Below are positions 43,257 to 64,000 of a stretch of DNA of 64,000 nt, in pieces; position 1 is the first letter of the stretch, and every line of letters begins with the position of its first letter. The translations under genes and the position numbers were made by a program. Origin of the DNA: Brienomyrus brachyistius (lineage: Eukaryota; Chordata; Actinopteri; Osteoglossiformes; Mormyridae). The notes below the pieces were generated by a model. That model had not been told where the DNA came from, searched no databases, and saw only the letters and a list, made by a program, of their open reading frames with translations. The stretch is from positions 47,024-111,023 of the forward strand of contig NW_026042721.1 in the NCBI RefSeq assembly GCF_023856365.1, read 5' to 3'.

Positions 43257-43328
43257 TCCTCGTTAGTATAGTGGTGAGTATCCCCGCCTGTCACGCGGGA
43301 GACCGGGGTTCGATTCCCCGACGGGGAG
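43257..43328 (+). tRNA. tRNA-Asp(GTC)
   Basis: This is an intron-less 72-base cloverleaf. The acceptor TCCTCGT (43257-43263) pairs with ACGGGGA (43321-43327), with discriminator G. The anticodon stem CCCGC/GCGGG encloses loop CTGTCAC with anticodon GTC at 43290-43292. The T arm holds GGGGTTCGATTCCCC. The A and B boxes are intact, and a TTTTT pol III terminator follows at 43339-43343. It matches the conserved vertebrate tRNA-Asp essentially base for base, so it is very likely functional. It lies between the divergent starts of rgs11 and u2af2. Confidence 0.97.
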
Positions 43329-43338
43329 AGTCTGCATC

Positions 43339-43343
43339 TTTTT
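43339..43343 (+). terminator. Pol III terminator of tRNA-Asp
   Basis: TTTTT begins 11 bases after the tRNA 3' end, the usual pol III stop signal. Confidence 0.85.
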
Positions 43344-43887
43344 GCCTCGGTCTCAAAAGGCACCAAGCTAGAACCGGCCCCGTGTTAGTGGAAACGGGGC
43401 TTGTGACTTGTACTCATGCATAATATTCTGCGGGTCGCTCAGCAGCGCAGCATATGAAACTAGACTCGGATTGTAAGTGTGTGGTTTTGATAATTGATGT
43501 ATGGATGGATGGATCCTTAATAAGAGATATAAACAATAAGGTCCAGTCGCCAACTAATCATGTAAAATACGTCATAAACTCATGGTTGTTAAACCCAGAA
43601 TAAAAATGAAGACGTATAACTAGGAAAGTCAACTTGCACATTTCAATTTTGGTTCGATATAATCACGTTGTCCTTAACCCTCCAGTGCAGGAGGGGACGG
43701 TAATGCGCATCGAATGTTTCCGAACCTGTGTGTGATACAACCGAGGAAGAGCCGATGACTTCGGGGGAGGAGGGGCAGGCGACTCGGAAGAAAAAGCAGC
43801 AGAACCCAATGCAGCCTGTAGCCCATTCAAAGGCCTACTGTTGGACCTCTGCTTATTTTGCAATACGTCTTTAGTACGGACTGAAAA

Positions 43888-57005
<13,118 letters not shown>

Positions 57006-57158
57006 TGAAAACGGGTCTTTAATCGGGGAAACGGAGCGGGTAGAGCAGGACGGAACGCAGGCATTGACAAACTACAATGACGGACAGGGCAAACAGGTAA
57101 GACCAGGACTTAAAATAGGTCATGACTAATCAAAGTAATCGGGCAAAGCAGGAGACGA

Positions 57159-58241
57159 TCAGGGAAGCACACGTGGGTAATCAGGGGGCGTGGCACACAC
57201 GAGGAGCGGACAAGCCGGGCATATATGTATATCTATATAAAACCTCATTAATGAGGGACAGGGAACAGAACGGACAGACAGAACTGGCACAGGGGAAGGA
57301 GCCAGGACAAGACTTGACATAAGACAGGAAAGGCAGAGAAACAGATCAGAAAGGGGGACACGGAGGGAACAGGCAGGACAAAAGGACCGGGAGTGAACGA
57401 AGGGAACATCGGGGAAAGAGGAGCAGAAGCCAGAGGGACGAGGGACAAAGAGAGGAGGGACAGAGACAGGAGGAACAAAGCGAGGGGGAGCAGAGGCAGG
57501 AGGGACAAAGACGGGAGGCCAGGGAGAGAAGGAGGGGGAACCAAGAGGAGCCCGAGGGAGACCCAGCGGGCGACGGGAGGCAGCCGGAAGGGCTGCAGGC
57601 GGCCGGGAGGCCGGAGCCGGAGGGGCCGAGGAGATGGGGTGAGGGACAGACGCAGGGACGAAGGAGGGAGTCGGAGGGGAGACCAGGGAAGGGGACGAAG
57701 GAGCTGGAAGGGACCCTGGCGAGGGCAAGGAGAGAGGGGGAGCCGCAGCAGACGGCGACGTCCTCCGACACGCCAGAGCGGGAGGACCAGCAGGCGAATG
57801 AGGAGCCGCCGTCGGGGGGCCCGCAGGCAACCGATAAGACGCCGGAGGAGGGACCGAGGCAGGGCGACGAGGCCGCGGAGGGGGACCCGCAGACGACAGC
57901 CGACCCGGAGGGCCAGGACCCGCAGGCGCCGACCAAGCCCTAGCGCCGGCGAGGGAGGGCGAGCCAGGGGGCTGGGCGGGTGGGACCCCAGCCGTGCGTC
58001 TGTGTCCTCTCCCCTTATGGGACACAGACATAAGGACCCGTGGCCGGGGTCGGGCTCGTCGGGGTGAGGGTACCAGAGTCACAGGGGGAGAAGGGACTGG
58101 AGTGGGGCCAGGGACTGGAGCTGCAGGCTGCAGAGGGGGCGCCTGCCCGGGAGCTGCAGGCAGGGAAAGCGCCTCGGACGTGGGCGCGGTAGCTGCAGGC
58201 AGCGGAGACGGCTGCTCGGGCTCTGGGGCCGCAGGGGGCAC
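57159..58241 (-). CDS. Pro/Ala/Ser-rich open frame, unidentified
   Basis: A 360-codon frame begins at the ATG at 58241. Most of it is low-complexity Pro, Ala, Ser and Arg; the last 80 residues are Cys/Leu/Ser-rich (e.g. FVHSRSFCPACSLRVPLSDL). The opposite strand is also open for 224 codons in the same place, which shows the openness comes partly from GC-rich composition. No domain is recognised. It may be part of a retroelement, or simply noncoding purine-rich DNA. Confidence 0.2.
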   Translation of the reverse strand: MPPAAPEPEQPSPLPAATAPTSEALSLPAAPGQAPPLQPAAPVPGPTPVPSPPVTLVPSPRRARPRPRVLMSVSHKGRGHRRTAGVPPAQPPGSPSLAGARAWSAPAGPGPPGRLSSAGPPPRPRRPASVPPPASYRLPAGPPTAAPHSPAGPPALACRRTSPSAAAPPLSLPSPGSLPAPSSPSLVSPPTPSFVPASVPHPISSAPPAPASRPPAALPAASRRPLGLPRAPLGSPSFSPWPPVFVPPASAPPRFVPPVSVPPLFVPRPSGFCSSFPDVPFVHSRSFCPACSLRVPLSDLFLCLSCLMSSLVLAPSPVPVLSVRSVPCPSLMRFYIDIHICPACPLLVCATPPDYPRVLP

Positions 58242-58242
58242 T

Positions 58243-58300
58243 TATTTTATTATATAAAATAAGTGTCACACAACCGGGGTGACATGCCTTGCCTGCTTGT
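58243..58300 (+). repeat. Isolated copy of the 18.8-21.1 kb array motif
   Basis: TATAAAATAAGTGTCACACA and ACCGGGGTGACATGCCTTGC, then CTGCT, match the core of the nine array units. It starts after a TTATTTTATTATATAAAATAA near-palindrome and ends abruptly, which suggests a transposable-element or LTR edge. Confidence 0.75.
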
Positions 58301-58306
58301 GGGATG

Positions 58307-58738
58307 AGGAAGACTCAGGGACTGGAAATGGGATTAAAACTGAAGATGTGCTCATTCCTTTGTGTATTTACAAATTTTCCTTCCGTCAGACATGAGGAGT
58401 TTGCTGCTATATTTGGCACTAATAGAGATTCTGATGCTGCTATTTTTATTGTCTATTAGTTTGTTATTATTTACAAGTTCTTTTGTGTTTTTGCATTTTT
58501 CTCTTCTGGTTAATTAACTGCTGTCTGATTGCTGTGAAGTATGAGTGTGGTGAGTAAGACTCAGGGACTGGAAGTGGGATTACAACTGAAGATAACATGC
58601 TTATTCCTTTTTGTATTGTTTACAAATTTCCTTCCGTCAAACATGAGGAGTTTGCTGCTATATTGTGCACTAACAGAGATTCTGATGCTGCTATTTTTAT
58701 TGTTTATAAATGTGTTATTGTTTCCAAGTTGAGTATTC
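58307..58738 (+). repeat. Tandem duplication, unit about 244 bp
   Basis: The block starting GACTCAGGGACTGGAAATGG (58311) recurs as GACTCAGGGACTGGAAGTGG (58558). Both continue through TTTCCTTCCGTCA, ACATGAGGAGTTTGCTGCTA and GAGATTCTGATGCTGCTATT. There are a few substitutions between copies. No gene is recognised in either. Confidence 0.85.
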
Positions 58739-58814
58739 AATAAATGCTAAATTGAGAAATTTTGTGTATCGTTTGTTATTATTAGTGTGATATTTTACCA
58801 TGCAAATAGAGGGG

Positions 58815-58930
58815 AAAACGTCCAATTATCGGCCAAAAAAAATCAGCAGCATATATCGGCCATCGCCTGACCCTGACTCCTAAATATCGGCATCGGCTAT
58901 TGAAAAACCCATATCGGTCGACCTCTAGTA
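58815..58930 (+). repeat. Fragment of a common vertebrate-type repeat
   Basis: It contains AATTATCGGCCA, ATATCGGCCATCG and CCCATATCGGTCGACCTCTA. The ATCGG...CGACCTCTA ending is one I know from many fish repeats; the family name is not certain. Confidence 0.5.
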
Positions 58931-58966
58931 ACAGTACATTCTGTCCAATTCATCCATCGAGTTAAG

Positions 58967-59233
58967 TCACACACCCACTTGAGGGGGCACTCCGGCAGAC
59001 GTGAGGATGGGGATGTTCTTTCCGCTATAACATCCACTGCAGAAGTACATCTCGCTCCTGTTCACAGGGCTTACTTCAATGATGAAGCAGGGCTGGTTGT
59101 CTGGACAAGTGAAGTTGTCCTGCTGCTGGGTCTCGGTGCCGTTTTTCCACCTAAGCTTGAAGGTGGAAATGTGTTCCAACTTGGTCCCTGGGACTGCAGC
59201 ATAGCCAAACATCGCGAGCAGCGTCGGCCACAC
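58967..59233 (-). CDS. Unidentified open frame, possibly a secreted-protein exon
   Basis: The minus strand encodes a hydrophobic stretch (LLAMFGYAA), then FKLRWKNGTETQQQ, NFTCPDNQPCFIIEVS and MYFCSGCYSGKNI. It has paired cysteines and two N-glycosylation-type sites (NGT, NFT). An internal GTAAGC after CFIIE could be a splice donor. It may be one exon of a secreted or membrane protein, but I do not recognise the family, and no partner exons are identified. Confidence 0.25.
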   Translation of the reverse strand: MWPTLLAMFGYAAVPGTKLEHISTFKLRWKNGTETQQQDNFTCPDNQPCFIIEVSPVNRSEMYFCSGCYSGKNIPILTSAGVPPQVGV

Positions 59234-59281
59234 CCACCACCAGAACCATCACACCGTCCTATACACATAAAGAAGAACTAA

Positions 59282-60235
59282 AACATAGAGTGTTGTGACA
59301 ATCTATGCGTTAATGTTTGGCAGCATAGGTGATTCGTTAAAATTATACCGAAGAATGGAAAATGTGATATTTAGAATATTTTTTGCCATTTAGTAGCTAA
59401 TTTAAGCACTTACCCAATGCCTCAATTTGTTTTAGGTCAGTAATGTCTGAGCCAAAAGAATGAATGTATGAATTTAATACAATTCACCCACTCCCACCCA
59501 CACACAAATCTGAAATTCAATTTATTAAGACACTTCTTAAACATTAGTGCATTAACAAAAAAGGAAAATCTTAAGAGATTCAGTAGGATTTTCTATGTTA
59601 GACTTAAGTTAATAGTTCAATAGTTTTTATATATTTCAGTATACCAATTTGACTTTAATGTTGAAACAGATGCTAAAACATGGAATAATTTCATAACTAG
59701 AGAAACATGTTATTCACAAACACTAGCAAAGGTAGCTTATAGTTAAACTTACTTAAGTCAGCAAGTCAGGCTACAGTGTGTAAGAATTGTCGTAAACGAT
59801 AATTTGTCTCAGTCTTACATGACAGAATAAGTAAACAGAAAATATAAAATGGCTGAAACAGCATCATTAACGCCAGCTACAGTAGAGGCGCAGAAAAGGT
59901 GTCATGACTGAAGTATTCCCAAACTTTGGAAGACCGCATGCGAGCCTTTTTTGCCGCGTGTTTCTCCAGAGGCTCCGGAGCTCCGCTGGTTGACGCAGCC
60001 AAGTTGGCTCATGTGCAGGGGGACAAGCGGCAAATTTCTTTTTTGCAGGGTGGTAGGTGATGTCTCATTAATATTTCTGAGAGAAGTGCTACATGATTGG
60101 CCAGTGCATGCCTTACAAAATGGTGCGGCACTGCATCCAAGCCTGCGGCACTCAGAGTCACAAATACAGTGGAAACCATTTGTAGTAATTACGTCTGTCT
60201 GGCTGATTTCCAACTAATTGATATTTGTATATTTA
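59282..60235. other. No recognised gene
   Basis: This is AT-rich sequence. The frame at 59902-60213 (minus) contains a Cys-rich stretch (CICDSECRRLGCSAAPFCKA) without recognisable domain context. Confidence 0.35.
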
Positions 60236-60448
60236 TTACATGAATATAAGGTAATATAAGGTAATAGAAGAGGTATTTAATGGTTTTCCGTCTGAGGAAT
60301 TTGCAAAAAACTGCAGTGCATGATGGGTCGGATCTAAAGGCTGCCTAACGTCCTCATCTGTAGGACGACTTACATCAAGACTAGGAAGGTGCATAATGTT
60401 CATGCCTGGTTGCGTTTGTTGGTCCAGAAAGTAATTCAATTTCGCCAT
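60236..60448 (-). other. Short open frame of unknown nature
   Basis: A 70-codon minus-strand frame (MAKLNYFLDQQTQPGMNIMH...) has a coding-like composition. It lies next to the dispersed repeat at 60520-60725, so it may be part of the same transposable element. Confidence 0.2.
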
Positions 60449-60519
60449 GTAGGTTACGTTCTTAAAAACTGCTTGGAATATAGCCCGATTATATGCTGTG
60501 GGCCTTTTAATTTCTTTGT

Positions 60520-60725
60520 TTACCAGGTAGGCTACCTTCTTTAAACTGCGTTTTGTTAGACTACATATTTAGGGAGGTCTTTATAAATTTATTGTAGTCT
60601 TTATAAATATGTACATAGTTTAGCCTAACCCAGCCACTTAAGGGAGCAAGCCAGCTCAACTAGGTGTCGGTCCCAAGCCCGGATTAATGGGGAGGGTTGG
60701 CGTCAAGAAATAAAGAGACTGTATC
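60520..60725 (-). repeat. Dispersed repeat, inverted copy of 13845-14045
   Basis: It carries GGTAGGCTACCTTCTTTAAA, TTTAGCCTAACCCAGCCACT and GTCCCAAGCCCGGATTAATG, the reverse complements of blocks at 13.9-14.0 kb, in matching order. Confidence 0.65.
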
Positions 60726-61850
60726 TTCACTGCATGACTGATGTCAAAATGTGTGAAATATGTGGTTGTATAAATAAATTCATTAAAGTAGGTTAATGAT
60801 TCTGTGCTGTCTAAATTGTATAGAAAATTTCTACATATAGCCAAACAAATCTCCTCCTGTTTGAAAAGGCATAGAAAAAGCAATTTAGCCACTAAAACTT
60901 TACAGTTTTTGTGAGGGACAGTCGAATTCTCTCGTTAAGTTTTTTGTGATCCTGCACCTACACTTTGCCGGCCCCAGGAGGATGGGCTCCCCCTTTGAGT
61001 TTGGTCCCTCCCAAGGTTTCTTCCTTCTTGGGAGTTTTTCCATGCTATCGGCGCCTATGGCTTACTCACTGGGGGCTTTGGGTGGGCATGATATAAAGCA
61101 AAGCATTTTCCCTTCCAGTTTCCTCCTCTGGTCCACATTGCAGGACCATCAGCCATCAGAAACAGCCCAGACAGTCTCCTTCAGCTTCTTTAGTGTCCTT
61201 GGAAGCCAAGGCAGTTTTAGATCTGAGAGGAGGTTTATCAGAAGGACACATATTACGTCGTTTGTCCTGAAATGTAACATGGGGAGGAAAAGTTAAGCGG
61301 TTTAGTCAGATTGGAGTCGTTTATTCAGCAGTGGCAGCGCCAGTGACTTAATGCTACAGGTGCTATAGGGGAGTGAGATTATTTAGAGCGGGTGCTTTAG
61401 CTTTTCAGCTTATGTAGATGCTGTATAGAAGCACACAGCACGATAAGCTACAGCATGGATAAAATATGATAAAATATGAAATTCTAACGTCTAGCTCACA
61501 GAGCCTCTATGTGTACTTTGAAGAAAAAATACACTACAAGTATGCTATAAAAACCGCAAAAATGTCTTACACAATATACAGATTTTACAGATAGTTAAAG
61601 AAAAAATGAAACCAATATTTTGGGGGTGCTGTGGGGGTACTATGGTCATTGGAGGAGGAGCTAGAGCCCCCCCCCCAAGCTTTTCCCTGGTGCTGCCACT
61701 GTTGTTCAGATTAAAAGTAACCTTGTCATTAATAAACAGTACTCTGATCAAATTTTTGCATGTACAAACACAATCAAAGTTTAACCACATGTTTAGACAC
61801 AATTCACACACCTGTTACATTTCCATAATGCTAAGACTCTCTACACTTAC

Positions 61851-63147
61851 TTCATCCACTTTCTTGTTTGGTACACAGTCAATTGATGGATGTGTAAGAT
61901 TATTACCAGACCGTCTGCTGCAAACTCTACAGTTAATGAATGGCTGCAAAAACACACAGACACACAAAAACAGTATTTAAAGAGTGGTGGGCAATAAATA
62001 CAGTGAGAGAAGGTGTAGTAAAGATATATCTAAAGATTTAAGGCAGAGCTGCTGGACTGCAGGGTTTAATGACACAGAACAATTTTAGAGGAAAGAGCTT
62101 CCAAAGCAGGGTCACCTTAAGGCTATATTATACAAAGCAAGTTCATCTAAAAGTATGAACAACAAATCCCGTTTAACTGAACACTGCTCTGTATTAAAAT
62201 ACTGTCCTCCGATCAAGCTAAGTGGTCCTGTAGTTCACTATTTAAAGAGGTAAATTTAAAGGGTAATTCACACTGCGCATCTACCCTGCTCTGACCAGAT
62301 TTAATTGCCCTTTCACCACAAAACACCACACTGCCATTTAAGGCTGATTTCAACTGCCTGGTAATCCAGCCTTTAAGCCTGTAAACCTACTAAAATTTGA
62401 GAATAAGGTGATGGAACTGGCTGTTTGAGGCCACCTATCTATTTGTTACTTTATTGTTGGCTAACTTTCCTCCGCAGGGCATCAAAAAAGTTAACATGAA
62501 CCTAAATTAATTTGCTAACTGATATGTCCAATGCTCACAGTCACAGTGACTCTTTACTTACCCTCTTGTCCATGAAAATACAGTCAGCCCGATGGTCTGT
62601 TGCAGTTGACTTTGGACATTTTGTTGCTCTCAAGAGAATCTCAATGTCAATGTATTCACTGCTGATCTAAATCACATAAACACGTTATATACAAAATTGC
62701 CTACAACTGTTTTAAAGGCAATATAACAAACAATAATCACCCAAAAATGGCAAACTGTCACAGACTTGACTGCAGCAGATTCAGAGAGAAACTGTGAGAA
62801 GGTAAAATTGACCAGGGCTGAGATATACAACCATCACTTTCATTGTGAAGAGACATTAAGCATCATATGCATTGAAATTAAAACATCAAAATCAATGTGA
62901 TTCTCATTAGTTCAGCTTGCAGATGATGAAAGTTTCACACTTTTGTAAACACTTTCTCAGCAGTTACCTTCGGACGGCCCTGGATGTTATAGAAATTCAT
63001 GTGCTGACGGGTTCCTTGATGAGCATTTTCGACTGCGAGTTTAATGGCCGTCTTGTAGAGTGCAGGGAGACTGTGGTAATCTTGCTGGGCCTCTGTGGAG
63101 ATAAGCAGAGCTCCATAAGCCAAAACCAGAACCAGCAGGCGGGTCAT
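61851..63147 (-). CDS. Chemerin-like (cystatin-fold) secreted protein, 3' end not found
   Basis: Three exons with consensus splice sites and phase-0 joints: 63147-62968, 62666-62562, 61943-61851. The first encodes a signal peptide (MTRLLVLVLAYGALLISTEA) and the helix YHSLPALYKTAIKLAVENAH; the second the strand block EYIDIEILLRATKCPKSTA and ADCIFMDKR; the third PFINCRVCSRRSG and IDCVPNKKVDE. The helix-then-strand order and cysteine pattern fit the cystatin/cathelicidin-type fold of RARRES2 (chemerin), a secreted chemoattractant and adipokine precursor. It is read to 96 residues against about 160 in the family. The terminal exon, which carries the processed active tail in chemerin, was not recognised. 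A different cystatin-fold secreted protein is possible. Confidence 0.6.
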
Positions 63148-63299
63148 CTTCCTCTCAGCTTTGAAGGGAGAAGCAGGACTGAGGACACTGATCTGTGGTC
63201 CCCTTATCCAGCACGTCCAGGGGCGTGTCCTTCACCCGAAACAAACAGACCTTTGAACAACATTGGAAAACTCTTCAGGATGAATCGAGGCAGGTGGTC

Positions 63300-63537
63300 A
63301 AGTGGGTTTATTGTTATTTCAGCAATATACACAGTACACAGTGAAAGGAAACATTGTTCCTCCTGGACCACGGTGCAAGACAAAGAAGAAAAACAGAAAC
63401 AACACAAGATGACACAAGTGCGGGCAAGATAGAACTATACAGAGTGAAAGGAGCACAAACAGAGGGAGAAAGTGCAAGATAAACACAAGAGCAACAATAC
63501 AATACTACAGGACAAGACAGCGCAGTCAAGAACACAG
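63300..63537 (+). repeat. LINE-associated untranslated sequence
   Basis: TTGTTCCTCCTGGACCACGG and TGCAAGACAAAGAAG, followed by A-rich ACAACACAAGA-type sequence, is a typical neighbour of fish non-LTR elements. It lies just upstream of the next fragment. Confidence 0.4.
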
Positions 63538-63845
63538 AGTGCAGCCAGAGCTAACCTGAATAGGGGCATCAAGGTTGCCAGGCAGGCAGAGAAACAGAAA
63601 ATAGAGGTCTACTTCACATACAACAACCCACAGTGGGTGTGGCAGGGAATACAACACATTACAAACTTCAAAGGCAACAACACCGTCACTGTTAACAGCA
63701 ACGCCCTTTTAGCAAAGGAGCTAAACAGCTTCTTTGCTCGTCTGGAGGAACACAGAGCAGACATAGCAACACTGCCCCCTCCCCCAATCTCCAGCACTCA
63801 CAGACTCCCTCTGCAGGAACACCACGCGAGAAGGCACATTGCATC
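63538..63845 (+). pseudogene. Non-LTR retrotransposon ORF2 fragment
   Basis: The plus strand encodes GIKVARQAEKQKIEVYF, NNPQWVWQGIQHITNFKGNN and LAKELNSFFARLEE, the linker between endonuclease and reverse transcriptase in common fish LINEs. It ends before the polymerase motifs. Confidence 0.7.
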
Positions 63846-63892
63846 TCTAGGTGTGTGGAGTTTAAGACAAGGCAAGTGATGCTACGATAATA

Positions 63893-64000
63893 TAATTCCT
63901 TGGTAAGACCCCACCTAGAATATTGTGTGCGGGTTTGGTTACCATACCTTAAGAAGGACATTGCTGCCTTGGAAAAGGTGCAACGTAGGGCAACGAGAAT
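63893..64000 (+). pseudogene. CR1/L2-like reverse transcriptase C-terminal fragment
   Basis: From about 63899 the plus strand reads [20 protein letters not shown], then [13 protein letters not shown], a hallmark segment downstream of the reverse transcriptase core. It leaves the window at the right edge. It belongs to a different LINE family from 63538-63845. Confidence 0.75.

Noticed and set aside
57393..58067. Arg/Gly-rich 224-codon frame on the plus strand
   Set aside because: Extreme low complexity, antisense to another open frame, no start context or domain; best explained by purine-rich composition.

Overview
This window is vertebrate nuclear DNA, almost certainly from a ray-finned fish. 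Its genes are split by GT-AG introns. It carries a eukaryotic tRNA with internal pol III promoter elements, many microsatellites, and fish-type transposons (Tc1/mariner, palindromic MITEs, tRNA-headed SINEs, CR1/L2-type LINEs, a Ty3/gypsy remnant). No prokaryotic or viral gene organisation is present.

Layout. Positions 1-21,000 are almost entirely transposon-derived: a broken hAT-like transposase at the left edge, a nearly complete Tc1-like element whose transposase has an in-frame internal deletion (1120-2288), decayed Tc1 copies, a broken zinc-finger transposase gene (10020-12072, minus), a gypsy integrase tail (about 15.4-15.9 kb), an orphan promoter-like block with a heat-shock element (about 17.1-17.5 kb), and a nine-copy array of about 220-bp units (18.76-21.08 kb). 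The 3' half of clcn7 (lysosomal Cl-/H+ exchanger) follows at 21,436-27,778, plus strand. A complete rgs11 (R7-family RGS protein, 17 coding exons, 456 codons) runs on the minus strand from 42,688 to 32,670. A tRNA-Asp(GTC) gene lies at 43,257-43,328 between the divergent starts of rgs11 and u2af2. u2af2 (large subunit of splicing factor U2AF) runs on the plus strand from 43,888 and is readable to 52,598, lacking only its C-terminal end.

The most unusual object starts 60 bases after that last u2af2 exon. It is a 4.26-kb minisatellite of about 147 copies of a 29-bp unit. About 115 copies are in one orientation and then about 32 in the other. The array sits inside what looks like a palindromic MITE whose unexpanded relatives lie in two rgs11 introns. 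Every unit carries a CCAAT-box core. Past the array come a Pro/Ala/Ser-rich open frame of uncertain nature, dispersed repeats, and three good exons of a secreted cystatin-fold, chemerin-like gene on the minus strand (63,147-61,851). LINE fragments close the window.

How the genes relate: clcn7, rgs11 and u2af2 act in unrelated pathways (lysosomal ion exchange, G-protein signalling, pre-mRNA splicing), and nothing suggests a functional cluster. Both incomplete conserved genes, clcn7 (5' half absent) and u2af2 (3' end absent), break off next to a tandem array. This could mean repeat-bloated introns, rearrangement or misassembly. All identities come from reading the translated exons against remembered family features; no database search was run.
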